NCBI GenBank assembly: GCA_913776195.1
Contig: CAJYMH010000035.1
Coordinates: forward strand, 65,437 to 129,436
Direction of reading: 5' to 3'
DNA length: 64,000 nucleotides
Source: an uncultured Caulobacter sp.
GTDB taxonomy: Bacteria; Pseudomonadota; Alphaproteobacteria; Caulobacterales; Caulobacteraceae
A program made the position numbers and the translations under genes. The notes beneath the pieces are model-generated. The model was not told the DNA's origin, did no database searches, and saw only the letters and a program-made list of their open reading frames with translations. Each line of letters starts with the position of its first letter. Position 1 is the first letter of the stretch. This document shows, piece after piece, positions 26,672 through 35,231 of the stretch.

Positions 26672-28876
26672 TTAGCGCTTTGGCAGAACGAATGTGAATG
26701 CGGCTCCCCCGCCAGGGGTTCCTTCGGCGAAGATGTCGCCGGCGTGGCGGTCGATGACCCGCTTGCTCAGGGCCAAGCCGATGCCGGTGCCTTCGAAGTC
26801 CTCTACCCGGTGGAGGCGCTGGAACACGCCGAACAGCTTGTCCACATAGGCCATGTCGAAACCCACGCCATTGTCTGCAACGCGATAGAGGGTGTCGCGG
26901 GCGCGCTCTTCGCCGGTGATGGTGATCTTCGCCGGCTGAGCGTCGCGCGTGTACTTGATTGCGTTGTCGAGCAGATTGGCGAGCACCTGACGCAGCATGG
27001 CGCCATCGCCCCAGGCCGGCGGCAGACGCTGAATGTCCCATTCGATCGCGCGCCCCTCGGCGTCGGGCTCCAACGAATGACGGACTTCGCGGACCAGCTT
27101 GTCCATATCGACCCGTGTCAGGTTCAGACTGGTGCGCCCCATGTGCGAGAAGTTCAGCAGGTCATCGACCAGGCGGCCCGCCGACAGGGCGGCGTCCTTG
27201 ATGCTGTCCAGATAGTGACGGGACTTTTCGTCCAGGCTCTTCTCCCGCTCGCCCAGCAGTTCCGAGAAGCCGACGATATGGCGGAACGGGGCTCTAAGGT
27301 CGTGTGAAACCGAATAGGAGAAGGACTCCAGCTCCTTGTTGGTCCGCTGCAGGGCCTCGGTCAGCTCGGCCTTTTCCTCCGCGCGCTTGAGGACGAAGCT
27401 TATGACCGCGTTGCGAAAATCGCGGGCGGTCTCTATCTCGGCCTCTCTCCAGGGGTTTGAACGCAGGCGCACCTGCTCCTTCCATCTCTCGAACGAGGCG
27501 CGCGGCGACAAGGGCTGTAGCGGCGTCCCGACGTCGCCTTTGCGGGGGTCGCCGCCCCAGGTCACGGTGCGCAGGACCTCGGGCCGGAACCAGACGATAT
27601 AGCTGGCGTGAATTTGCGAGATAGAGATCGCAAGGATCCCCGCCGCCGTATCAGCCAGCATCTCGCCGTCGGGCCAGTGCTCGGCCAGGTTATCGCTGGC
27701 GAAGACCTCGTCGACCTTGTGATTGTGCAGCCAGGCGGCCAGGCGGCTCAGATGCTCAATCGGCGGCGTGGCTCCGACAACCTTGATCTCGCCCTCCGCG
27801 ATCACCGCCGCGCCGGACGCGCCCGCCATGCCCAGCCAGTCCGCAGGGTGCTCGATCAGGCCGTTGCGGTAGTTGTCGGCCCGCGCCAACTCCGCCAGCA
27901 GTCGGGTTTCGGTACGCTTGAGCTCGATGCGTTCGGCGGCGAATGCGGCCCGTTCGCGGGCCCCGATCTGCAGCGATATGATCTGGCCCAGGAAGTCGCA
28001 GACCGCCCGCACCTGGGCGTTCACGCGTAGGGGCTCGGCGCTATGGCAGGAGATCAGGCCCCACAGCCGGCCGTCGACCAGGATCGAGATCGACATGGAT
28101 GCCAAGGTGCCCATGTTGCGCATGTATTGCAGATGGATGGGCGAGACGCTGCGCAGGGCCGCGAAGCTGAGATCCAGCGGCCGCCCATCGGTCGGGCTCA
28201 TCACCGGCTCCAGCGGCACAGGCGTATAGTTCGCGTCTGGGATCAGGCGCAGACGGTTGAGACGATAGAGCTCCCGCGCCTGGGCGGGTATGTCGGAGGC
28301 GGGAAAACGCAGGTCGAGATAGGACGGCAGGACGCCGTCGCCGTCCTCAGCGATCACCACCCCGTTCCAATCCGGGTCGAAGCGATAGATCATCACCCGG
28401 TTGAAGCCCGTCAGCTCCCGCGCCAGGCGAGCGGCGGAGTTGGCGATGAGGTTGACGTCGTCGGTGGGCGCGATGTCGTCCATGAAGCCGCGAAGCAGCG
28501 GGTAGAGCGCCTCGAAGGTCTCGCGCTCCGACGCTGGCGGATTTTCGAACTCGAGGATCGCGCCCTGACTGTTGCGATGGCCGAGCACCTGCAGAACACG
28601 GCCGCCCATGTCGCAGGTCCGCAGGAAGGCGCCCTCCTCGCGCGCCAGCCAGTCCTTCAGATCGCGCGCGAGATGGTCCCCTCCGACGAAATCTTCCAGC
28701 CGCTCAGCCTTAGCGACACCGGGCTTCAGGGTCAGCAGGCTGGAGACGTTGGCGCTGGCCTGCAGCACGGACAGGTCGGCCGGCGCGAGGGCCAGCAGCA
28801 CGCCGTGCGGCTGCACGCCGCCGGGGATGCGGATCGGCTCCTGGGCGCAGGCGTCGAGATCGAGAGGCGTGTTCAT
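26672..28876 (-). CDS. bphP: bacteriophytochrome histidine kinase
   Basis: A 734-residue red/far-red photoreceptor kinase. Order: N-terminal PAS with the biliverdin-binding cysteine at residue 10 (LDACAQEPIRIPGGVQPHG), GAF domain about 130-300 (YRFDPDWNGVVIAED, the PASDIP chromophore motif), PHY domain about 310-490 including the tongue motif WGGDP and PRASFERWKEQV, then HisKA (SFSYSVSHDLRAPFRHIVGF, about 515) and HATPase (NLLDNAIKYT, GTGIGLALSKRVIDRH). The kinase would phosphorylate the adjoining response regulator according to light. Its ATG overlaps the stop of the heme oxygenase gene by four bases, so chromophore synthesis and apoprotein are coupled. Confidence 0.95.
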   Translation of the reverse strand: MNTPLDLDACAQEPIRIPGGVQPHGVLLALAPADLSVLQASANVSSLLTLKPGVAKAERLEDFVGGDHLARDLKDWLAREEGAFLRTCDMGGRVLQVLGHRNSQGAILEFENPPASERETFEALYPLLRGFMDDIAPTDDVNLIANSAARLARELTGFNRVMIYRFDPDWNGVVIAEDGDGVLPSYLDLRFPASDIPAQARELYRLNRLRLIPDANYTPVPLEPVMSPTDGRPLDLSFAALRSVSPIHLQYMRNMGTLASMSISILVDGRLWGLISCHSAEPLRVNAQVRAVCDFLGQIISLQIGARERAAFAAERIELKRTETRLLAELARADNYRNGLIEHPADWLGMAGASGAAVIAEGEIKVVGATPPIEHLSRLAAWLHNHKVDEVFASDNLAEHWPDGEMLADTAAGILAISISQIHASYIVWFRPEVLRTVTWGGDPRKGDVGTPLQPLSPRASFERWKEQVRLRSNPWREAEIETARDFRNAVISFVLKRAEEKAELTEALQRTNKELESFSYSVSHDLRAPFRHIVGFSELLGEREKSLDEKSRHYLDSIKDAALSAGRLVDDLLNFSHMGRTSLNLTRVDMDKLVREVRHSLEPDAEGRAIEWDIQRLPPAWGDGAMLRQVLANLLDNAIKYTRDAQPAKITITGEERARDTLYRVADNGVGFDMAYVDKLFGVFQRLHRVEDFEGTGIGLALSKRVIDRHAGDIFAEGTPGGGAAFTFVLPKR

Positions 28877-29454
28877 CGGCGAGTCAGCCAGGACAGAAGC
28901 AGATCGAAGGACCGAGCGGCGGCGGCGGTCACCTCATCCTGAAGATGGGCGCCCTCGCGTTCGATGAAGGCGCGGGTCTCGCGCCAACGGACGCCGGTCT
29001 GGTCGCCATATGGATTGAAATGGGCGAAACCGCCCTCCGGCAGCCAGGCTTCGCCGGACAGGGCCCGGGTGATCACCGCGCCGCCCAGGCTGGAGCCTTC
29101 GAGCACATAGGATGCGCCCAAAACGCCCGCCGATGTAGCGGCCAGGTCGGCCGCCGCCTCGCAACGCGGCAAGGCGTCGATGTCGGCTTGGGCCAGACCC
29201 ATAGAACGCAAGTCGCGCTCCACGCCGGCGAGCCGGCGACGGGGCATCAGAAATTCGGCATAGGCGCTTTGCGCGGCGGCCGGCTCCCATGCGGCATGGA
29301 AACCATGGAAGCCCTTCAGGACCCCGAGGAAGCGATTGCGGGAAAACGGACGATCTAAGAGTGCGAGACCCGCTTCGAGCGCGTCGTGCTGAGCGGCGGT
29401 TTCGATTCGGAGTCGGTCAAGGAGCGGGTGCGCCCTTTCGATGACTCCATGCAT
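28873..29454 (-). CDS. bphO: biliverdin-producing heme oxygenase
   Basis: A 193-residue heme oxygenase of the bacterial HemO/BphO type, which opens heme to biliverdin, CO and iron. The likely axial histidine is in ETAAQHDALEAGL about residue 23, and the distal helix glycine-rich segment is LGASYVLEGSSLGGAVI about 110-126. AGGAG eight bases upstream sets the start. It directly precedes and overlaps the phytochrome gene, which shows that its job is to supply the chromophore rather than iron acquisition. Confidence 0.92.
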   Translation of the reverse strand: MHGVIERAHPLLDRLRIETAAQHDALEAGLALLDRPFSRNRFLGVLKGFHGFHAAWEPAAAQSAYAEFLMPRRRLAGVERDLRSMGLAQADIDALPRCEAAADLAATSAGVLGASYVLEGSSLGGAVITRALSGEAWLPEGGFAHFNPYGDQTGVRWRETRAFIEREGAHLQDEVTAAAARSFDLLLSWLTRR

Positions 29455-29536
29455 GCTCGCGTCTCCTGATGAGCGCGAACCCTAATGACCTCGGGCTTCG
29501 GAGCCAAGCTTGACCAGAGATTATTCAGGTTGGTCA

Positions 29537-29794
29537 TCAGGCGTTTCCCGCCGGCCCCATCACCGCGCAGACCTCGCGGAGCCGCCGCTCAACGGCTTCG
29601 GCGCCATCGCGGCGTTCAATCTCCACCAGACGCCGCGTGATGCTCAGCAGGATCGCGCGCTCGCGTCGGCTGAGGTGGGCGTTGTATTCAGCCAAGGCGC
29701 GCAGCTCGTCGCTGCTGATCGCCTCCGGGTGATTCACGACATTGGCCGCCAAGCGCGTCATCGCCATGCCGGAGTAGGTGCCGCGGACAGCCAT
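29537..29794 (-). CDS. unknown 85-residue protein between luxI and bphO
   Basis: I do not recognise a family. The protein is 85 residues, mostly helical and charged, with no membrane segment, for example LAEYNAHLSRRERAILLSIT followed by RLVEIERRDGAEAVERRLREV. Its ATG shares one base with the stop of luxI (TGATG), so it should be translated together with luxI. The bphO start is 82 bases further on. The position suggests a role in the quorum or light system, for example as a small regulator, but that is inference from context only. Confidence 0.7.
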   Translation of the reverse strand: MAVRGTYSGMAMTRLAANVVNHPEAISSDELRALAEYNAHLSRRERAILLSITRRLVEIERRDGAEAVERRLREVCAVMGPAGNA

Positions 29795-30480
29795 CAGCTA
29801 GCCTCCATCAGGAATGGGGTTCGGGCCGGCTCACGCAGACCAGGCAGCAGGCCGCTGTCGATTTCCGGGTCCTGAAGCTTTCCGTTGGGCGCCCCAAAGG
29901 CGGCCTTCATCCGCTCCAGCCCCTCGGACGAGGCGGTCATCAGATAGGGGTAGGAGAACGGATCACCCGGCGCGAAGCGGATCGGCGCGCCGAGCGCATC
30001 GACGGCGAAGCCCTGACGGATCAGGGCTTCCAGCGAGGACTGGTAGTAGACGCCGAGGGTTTGGGTCCAACCCATCTTCGCGGCCAGTTCGCCGTGTGAG
30101 ATGTAAAGGTCTCCCATCACCGCCGTGCGCTCTTCCCGCGACATGGTCAGGTCAACGCAGAACCGCGAACTTTCGACGATCGTGGATGAACGCGGCAGCG
30201 GGGCGCCGATCTGCGCCTGCAGCACATCGCAGGTCACATTGGGGGCGTCGGACGGAGTGAGGCGGCAGGTCCCCACGACGCGGCCCGCCGCATTGACCGC
30301 GACCAGATGATGCACGGCGGGGGTGAAGTCGAACTGATCGATCTCCCGCTCGCCGTCGCCGGCCAGGTCCGGCAACTCCCAGCCCAGGGTTTCCATGAAG
30401 ATGCGGCGGCGAAGACGGAAAGCCTCGTCCATGAGCCCGCTCAGGGCGGTTCGATGATGCGCGCGAATGACGATGGCCAT
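29794..30480 (-). CDS. luxI: acyl-homoserine-lactone synthase, LuxI family
   Basis: A 228-residue autoinducer synthase. The hallmark positions are visible: R-x3-F-x3-LGW in RLRRRIFMETLGWELP about 23-38, EIDQFD about 46, a strand VVGTCRLTP about 68-76, and the ESSRFCVD block about 103-110 (E and R are conserved in the family). LuxI proteins make acyl-homoserine lactones from S-adenosylmethionine and an acyl carrier; the acyl chain cannot be read from sequence. It lies just downstream of luxR on the same strand, with two inverted repeats in the 115-base gap that could be LuxR-binding boxes. Confidence 0.92.
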   Translation of the reverse strand: MAIVIRAHHRTALSGLMDEAFRLRRRIFMETLGWELPDLAGDGEREIDQFDFTPAVHHLVAVNAAGRVVGTCRLTPSDAPNVTCDVLQAQIGAPLPRSSTIVESSRFCVDLTMSREERTAVMGDLYISHGELAAKMGWTQTLGVYYQSSLEALIRQGFAVDALGAPIRFAPGDPFSYPYLMTASSEGLERMKAAFGAPNGKLQDPEIDSGLLPGLREPARTPFLMEAS

Positions 30481-30545
30481 GGCCTGCTCCCGTTCGGTCG
30501 AAATCCGACGAGATGCAGGATGAGACGCCCTCTTCCTCGGCGGCA

Positions 30546-30563
30546 GTCCCCGGGAACGGGGAC
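30546..30563. promoter_or_regulatory. inverted repeat 1 upstream of luxI (lux-box candidate or hairpin)
   Basis: GTCCCCGGGAACGGGGAC has perfect seven-base arms and a four-base centre, 65 bases upstream of luxI. It could be a LuxR operator, but it could also fold as an RNA hairpin after luxR; there is no T-run. Confidence 0.45.
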
Positions 30564-30571
30564 AACCGCAC

Positions 30572-30591
30572 CCACAGGTTGCTACCGGTGG
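30572..30591. promoter_or_regulatory. inverted repeat 2 upstream of luxI (20-bp lux-box candidate)
   Basis: CCACAGGTTGCTACCGGTGG is a 20-bp dyad with seven of eight arm pairs matching. Its length and the ACCTGT core on the minus strand resemble classical lux boxes. It lies 91 bases upstream of luxI and five bases beyond the luxR stop. Confidence 0.5.
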
Positions 30592-30595
30592 CGCC

Positions 30596-31315
30596 TTAAG
30601 GAGCGATCTGGCCCGACCAGATGCCGACAGCCACCGCCTGGGCCCGGTCGTCGGCCTGGAGCTTGGCGAATATGCGCTTCCAGTGCGTACGCACGGTTTC
30701 GGGCGAAATCTCCAGATGCAGGGCGATGACCTTGTCGCTCTGCCCCTGCGAGGCGTGGTTCAGGATGCGGCGCTCCTGGGGAGACAAGGTCTTCACCGCC
30801 GGCTGCAGCCGCACCTCGCGCAGGTGCAGCAGGCGCTGCATGAAGGTGCTGGCGACAAAGGACATCACGCCCTGGTCCATGTCGGTCCAGTGGATGGTCG
30901 GGCCGGAAACGTTGACCACCGCCGCGTTGAGCAGGCCGCCGGTCCCCACCGGCTGGGTGAAGCCGTCCGCCAGACCGAACTGCCGCGCGTCTCGGAACAA
31001 CTCTGTGCTGGCCTGGGAGGTCGTGCGCGAGATATCGGCCCAGGTGAAGCCGCCCGGCTGGGTCAGGGCCCGCTGCACCACCGGATCGACCAGGTACTGC
31101 TGCTTGGCGAGGTAATACTCGGTCCACTCGTCGGCCCAGTTGGAGACCATGCCCAGGCGCGGATCCATGCGCTCGGGATTGGCCAGGACCCATGTGGAAT
31201 AGGTGCGGGCGCCGAAGGGCTCGATGGCGCGTTCAAATGCGCCGATGGCCGCGCTCACCGACTGCGCGCGCGTCATCACCCCGATCTGGGCCAGCGCTTC
31301 TTCAACCCGGCTCAT
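30596..31315 (-). CDS. luxR: LuxR family quorum-sensing regulator
   Basis: A 239-residue regulator with an autoinducer-binding domain (about 20-160) that keeps the ligand-pocket pattern W-x3-Y-D-P-W in WTEYYLAKQQYLVDP and FTWADI, and G in DGFTQPVG. A C-terminal LuxR helix-turn-helix (about 175-232) follows: LSPQERRILNHASQGQSDK and ISPETVRTHWKRIFAKL. It would bind the lactone made by LuxI and activate or repress promoters. It is upstream of luxI in the same orientation, a standard pair arrangement. GAGG nine bases upstream supports the ATG. Confidence 0.93.
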   Translation of the reverse strand: MSRVEEALAQIGVMTRAQSVSAAIGAFERAIEPFGARTYSTWVLANPERMDPRLGMVSNWADEWTEYYLAKQQYLVDPVVQRALTQPGGFTWADISRTTSQASTELFRDARQFGLADGFTQPVGTGGLLNAAVVNVSGPTIHWTDMDQGVMSFVASTFMQRLLHLREVRLQPAVKTLSPQERRILNHASQGQSDKVIALHLEISPETVRTHWKRIFAKLQADDRAQAVAVGIWSGQIAP

Positions 31316-31424
31316 GTCACCCTCACAACCCAGGCGACGCTAGACCGCAAAGCACCACCGGAAAAGGTCACCCGTTGTCACAGTGGCTCGACAGCACGAA
31401 TTCCAGGCCCATAAAGGGGTTTTC

Positions 31425-32885
31425 ATGAGCGAAATCGACCTTCTGATCATCGGCGGCGGCGTCAACGGCGCGGGCATAGCGCGGGACGCCTCGGGGCGTG
31501 GGCTGAGCGTCGTGCTGTGCGAGCGGCAGGACCTGGCGGGAGCTACCTCCTCCGCGTCGTCCAAGCTGGTGCATGGCGGGCTGCGGTATCTGGAGCAGTA
31601 CGAGTTCCGGCTGGTTCACGAGAGCTTGGCGGAGCGCGAGATCCTTTTGGCCGCCGCGCCGCACGTGATCTGGCCGCTGCGGTTCGTCCTGCCCGTTCAC
31701 AAGGGCCTGCGTCCGCCGTGGATGCTGCGTATCGGCCTGTTCCTTTACGATCACATCGGCGGGCGGCGCAGCCTGCCGGGGACAAAGACCGTGCGGCGGA
31801 CATCGTCGAAGCTGCTGGACCCTTTGCAGGACCGCTATCGTCTGGGCTTCGAGTATTCCGACTGCTGGGCTGACGACGCGCGTCTGACCGCCCTGTGCGC
31901 CCGCGACGCGGCGGACCACGGCGCCGAGATCCTCGTGGGCTGGGAGGCGACCGCCGCCCGCCGCGAGGGCGGGACCTGGATCGTCGACCTGCGCTCCGAA
32001 ACCGGCGAGGCGCGGCAGGTAAGCGCGCGGGCCGTCGTCAACGCCGCCGGCCCCTGGGTCGGCGAGGCGCTGAAGCTGTCAGGCGCGCGGGCCGACCATG
32101 CGCCGCGACTGGTGAAGGGCAGTCACATCGTGGTCCGCCGCCAGCATGACGGCGATCAGGCCTTCACCTTCCAGAACGACGACGGCCGCATCGCCTTTGT
32201 CATTCCGTACGAGCGCGACTTCACCCTGATCGGCACCACCGACATTCCGTACGACGGCGATCCGGCGGCGGTTCACGCCGACGATGACGAGGTCGCGTAT
32301 CTGTGCGAGCTGGTGTCGGAGTACCTGAATACGCCGGTCACCCCAGCCGATGTGGTCTGGCGCTATTCTGGCGTCCGGCCGCTGTATGACGACGGCGGGG
32401 TCAGCGCCTCTACCGTCACCCGCGACTATGTGTTCGACATCGACGCGCCGGAGGGCGAGGCCCCGATGCTGTCGATCTTCGGCGGCAAGCTGACCACCCA
32501 CCGAAAGCTGGCCGAGCACGCGCTTGAGAAGCTGCAGCCGCTGATGGGCTTCAAGGGCGAGCCGTGGACGGCCAAGGCGATCCTTCCGGGCGGAGACATC
32601 ACCGATTTCGCTACCTTCGCTGAGGGTCAGGTGCGGAAGCACAGCGCCCTGCCCGAGGCGGTCGTCCGCCGCATGTGCCGCGCCTATGGGACCCAAATCG
32701 ACGCGATCCTCGCCGACGGGCCGGGCCGCGAGATCGCTCCGGGCGTCTTCGAGGCTGAACTGCGCCACATGCGCGATCACGAGTGGGCGCGGCGGGGCGA
32801 GGACGCCCTGTGGCGTCGCTCGAAGCTAGGTCTGCATCTGACCGAGGCTGAGCGCGCGGCGGTGACGGCGTGGTTCGGGCGTTAG
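31425..32885 (+). CDS. glpD: glycerol-3-phosphate dehydrogenase (FAD-dependent, aerobic)
   Basis: A 486-residue flavoenzyme that oxidises sn-glycerol-3-phosphate to dihydroxyacetone phosphate and passes electrons to quinone at the inner membrane. The N-terminal FAD-binding motif is [18 protein letters not shown] at 4-21, with the family landmarks [20 protein letters not shown] about 43-62 and VVNAAGPWV about 205, and a C-terminal alpha domain. ATG 31425 is chosen; the frame opens at 31383. AAGGGG stands upstream. Its stop overlaps the convergent glpK stop by four bases. Confidence 0.95.
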   Translation: MSEIDLLIIGGGVNGAGIARDASGRGLSVVLCERQDLAGATSSASSKLVHGGLRYLEQYEFRLVHESLAEREILLAAAPHVIWPLRFVLPVHKGLRPPWMLRIGLFLYDHIGGRRSLPGTKTVRRTSSKLLDPLQDRYRLGFEYSDCWADDARLTALCARDAADHGAEILVGWEATAARREGGTWIVDLRSETGEARQVSARAVVNAAGPWVGEALKLSGARADHAPRLVKGSHIVVRRQHDGDQAFTFQNDDGRIAFVIPYERDFTLIGTTDIPYDGDPAAVHADDDEVAYLCELVSEYLNTPVTPADVVWRYSGVRPLYDDGGVSASTVTRDYVFDIDAPEGEAPMLSIFGGKLTTHRKLAEHALEKLQPLMGFKGEPWTAKAILPGGDITDFATFAEGQVRKHSALPEAVVRRMCRAYGTQIDAILADGPGREIAPGVFEAELRHMRDHEWARRGEDALWRRSKLGLHLTEAERAAVTAWFGR

Positions 32886-34360
32886 GTCGTCCGCACCCGC
32901 GCCAGGGCTTCGCGCCAGCCGGCGATCTCGGCGTCTCGCGCTTCGCTCTTCATCTTGGGCCCGCACTCCACGTCCGCCTTCCAGAGGCTGGCGATGTCGT
33001 CCAGCGATCCGAATAGGCCCGCGCCCAGGCCGGCCAGGGCGGCGGCGCCGAAGGCGGTGGTCTCGGTGACCTTGGGCCGGATGACGGTGAGATCGAGCAA
33101 GTCCGCCAGGCGCTGCAGGAAGAAGCCGTTTTCGGCCATGCCGCCGTCCACCCGCAGGCGCGCCGGCGCCACGCCGTCGGCGGCCATGGCGTCGAGCAGG
33201 TCGCGGGTCTGGTAGACGGCGCTGTCCAGGCCGGCGCGCGCGATCTCCGCCCGACCGCTGGCGCGGGTCAGGCCGACGATGGCGCCCCGCGCGTCCGGGT
33301 CCCAGTAGGGCGCGCCCAGGCCGGTGAAGGCCGGCAGCAGATAGACCCCGCCGGTATCGCTGACCGATCGGGCCAGAGATTCAACCTCCGGCGCGCGGGA
33401 GAACAGGCCCAGGCCGTCGCGCAACCACTGGATCGTCGAGCCGGCCGACAGGATCGAACCCTCCAGCGCATAGGTCGGTTTGCCGCCGATCTGATAGGCG
33501 ATGGTGGTCAGCAGGCGATTTTGCGACCGCACCAGTTCTTCACCCGTATTCAGCACCAGGAACGCGCCCGTTCCGTAGGTGCTTTTCACGTCGCCGGCGG
33601 AGAAGCAGGCCTGCCCCACCAGGGCCGCCTGCTGGTCCCCCGCCACGCCGCGGATCGGCAAGGCGACGCCAAGCACGGCCTCGTCGCTGGTTCCGAAATC
33701 GCCAGCGCTGTCGCGCACTTCCGGCAGCACCGCCATCGGCACGCAGAACAGGGCGCAGAGGTCCTCGTCCCAGCGACCCTTGCGTATGTCGTACAGAGCG
33801 GTGCGGCTGGCGTTGGTGGCGTCGGTAGCGTGAACCTTGCCGCCTGTCAGACGCCAGATCAGGAAGCTGTCGACCGTGCCGAACGCCAGATCGCCGGCCT
33901 CCGCCGCCGCCCGCGCGCCGTCAACGTGATCGAGAATCCAGGCCAGCTTGGTGGCGGAGAAATAGGGATCTAAGCGAAGGCCCGTGCGCTCGGCCACGAT
34001 CGCTTCGTGGCCCTTGGCCTCCAGGTCACGACAGATCTGCGCGGTGCGACGGTCCTGCCAGACGATGGCGTTGTGGATCGGCGCGCCGGTGCGGCGATCC
34101 CAGACGATAGTCGTTTCGCGCTGATTGGTGATGCCGATGGCCTTGGGCGCGCGAGACGCGCCCGCCTTGCGCAAAGCTTGGCGGGCGGTGGACAGAGTGG
34201 TGGCCCAGATGACCTCTGCGTCGTGCTCGACCCAGCCGGAGGCGGGATAGATTTGCTCGAACGTCTGCTGGCCCACGGCCACGATCTCGCCCGAGACGGA
34301 GAAGACGATGGCGCGGCTGGAGCTTGTTCCCTGATCAATCGCCAGCAGCGTGTCCGTCAT
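32882..34360 (-). CDS. glpK: glycerol kinase
   Basis: A 492-residue FGGY kinase making glycerol-3-phosphate from glycerol and ATP, the step before GlpD. Motifs: [15 protein letters not shown] at 5-19, the ATP and substrate loops [20 protein letters not shown] about 300, [20 protein letters not shown] about 346 and [17 protein letters not shown] about 400. Length is normal. It faces glpD convergently, so the two genes of one pathway are not in one operon. No glpF transporter is in the window. Confidence 0.96.
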   Translation of the reverse strand: MTDTLLAIDQGTSSSRAIVFSVSGEIVAVGQQTFEQIYPASGWVEHDAEVIWATTLSTARQALRKAGASRAPKAIGITNQRETTIVWDRRTGAPIHNAIVWQDRRTAQICRDLEAKGHEAIVAERTGLRLDPYFSATKLAWILDHVDGARAAAEAGDLAFGTVDSFLIWRLTGGKVHATDATNASRTALYDIRKGRWDEDLCALFCVPMAVLPEVRDSAGDFGTSDEAVLGVALPIRGVAGDQQAALVGQACFSAGDVKSTYGTGAFLVLNTGEELVRSQNRLLTTIAYQIGGKPTYALEGSILSAGSTIQWLRDGLGLFSRAPEVESLARSVSDTGGVYLLPAFTGLGAPYWDPDARGAIVGLTRASGRAEIARAGLDSAVYQTRDLLDAMAADGVAPARLRVDGGMAENGFFLQRLADLLDLTVIRPKVTETTAFGAAALAGLGAGLFGSLDDIASLWKADVECGPKMKSEARDAEIAGWREALARVRTT

Positions 34361-34449
34361 CGGAGTCTCCTCGTATCTAACTGACTGATTTAGGGCCTAA
34401 CGCCGCGCAGCGACACAAGGTCACGCGTATTTAACCCGTAGTCGCCGGG

Positions 34450-34469
34450 GCTCGCTTTCAACAGCGAGC
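34450..34469. promoter_or_regulatory. seven-base-pair inverted repeat upstream of the XRE gene
   Basis: GCTCGCT and AGCGAGC are separated by six bases, about 70 bases before the XRE regulator start. It could be an operator for that regulator or a small RNA hairpin. The rest of the 175-base region between glpK and the XRE gene shows nothing else distinct. Confidence 0.4.
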
Positions 34470-34535
34470 TTTGGCATAGGGGATTGAACACGCGTTTAGC
34501 GTCCCTCCCCCAAGATCTGACGTCTGGAGTTGTGT

Positions 34536-34928
34536 GTGTCCGTTTCTGAAGAAATTCTCGGTCCCGATCCGATCGATGTCGCCGTCGGCGCCCGCATCCG
34601 CGCGCGCCGCAAGGTTCAAGGCTTCAGCCAGAGCCATGTCGCCCAGCAACTGGGTCTGACCTTCCAGCAGATTCAGAAGTACGAGCGCGGCGTGAACCGC
34701 GTTTCGGCGTCCAAGCTAGTGCAGATCGCCGGCCTTCTCGGCACCAGCGTCGCCTGGCTGGTCGGCGAGGAAGACAAGAACAGCTCGGACGACCAGTGGT
34801 CGATCCTCGGCGAAGCCGGGGCGATGGAGTTGCTGCAAAGCTTCTCCGAACTGAAGTCGCCGCGCGCGCGCAGCGCTCTGGTCCGCCTGGCCCGCGCCAT
34901 GGCCGCCGAAAACGAAGACGCCGCCTGA
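34536..34928 (+). CDS. XRE family helix-turn-helix regulator
   Basis: A 130-residue protein with a Cro/CI helix-turn-helix at about 18-73: GARIRARRKVQGFSQSHVAQ and LTFQQIQKYERGVNRVSAS, followed by an acidic linker and a short C-terminal helix pair. Proteins of this layout are common in Alphaproteobacteria as small chromosomal regulators; the target is unknown. GTG 34536 with TGGAG six bases upstream is preferred over the TTG at 34530. Confidence 0.9.
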   Translation: MSVSEEILGPDPIDVAVGARIRARRKVQGFSQSHVAQQLGLTFQQIQKYERGVNRVSASKLVQIAGLLGTSVAWLVGEEDKNSSDDQWSILGEAGAMELLQSFSELKSPRARSALVRLARAMAAENEDAA

Positions 34929-34943
34929 AAGAAATCCGCCGCC

Positions 34944-34976
34944 CTCCCGACTATCCCATCAGACGATGGTCGGGAG
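34944..34976 (+). promoter_or_regulatory. hairpin covering the ribosome-binding site of the 79-aa gene
   Basis: CTCCCGAC and GTCGGGAG form an eight-base perfect stem, with a second inner stem CATC/GATG. The right arm contains GGGAG, the Shine-Dalgarno sequence of the gene starting at 34985. The structure could end XRE transcripts weakly or hide the ribosome site until opened. Confidence 0.6.
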
Positions 34977-34984
34977 AGACTCGG

Positions 34985-35224
34985 ATGAACTGGAAGAAGA
35001 TCGTCCTTGGCGTGGTGGGCGCGGCCTGCCTCGTCAGCTGGATAGGCCTCGGCGCAGGCCTGGCCATGGGCGTCGACAAGGGCCCCCGCATCGCGTTGGC
35101 GATCGCCGCCGCGCTGACCACCGAAGGTTTGATGTGGAGCGTCGCCCTAGTGCTGGGCGTCAGCGTCTTCCAGGCTCGTCGCCGCATCTGGGCGAAGATC
35201 ACGCGCACGCCGTCGCACGACTGA
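34985..35224 (+). CDS. small membrane protein, 79 residues, two helices
   Basis: The protein has two hydrophobic helices, IVLGVVGAACLVSWIGLGAG at about 6-25 and a second at about 37-62 (IALAIAAALTTEGLMWSVAL), with a basic C-terminus (ARRRIWAKITR). No family is recognised. It is preceded by an RBS-covering hairpin and followed eight bases later by the TTG start of the ECF sigma factor, so it is probably the first gene of that unit. Confidence 0.7.
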   Translation: MNWKKIVLGVVGAACLVSWIGLGAGLAMGVDKGPRIALAIAAALTTEGLMWSVALVLGVSVFQARRRIWAKITRTPSHD

Positions 35225-35231
35225 GACGGTC

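Noticed and set aside
29355..29537. 60-codon frame starting on the stop of the 85-aa gene (TGATG) and running into bphO
   Set aside because: It is out of frame with bphO over its last 100 bases, bphO has its own strong ribosome site, and the peptide has no recognisable features. It could be translated by coupling but is not supported.
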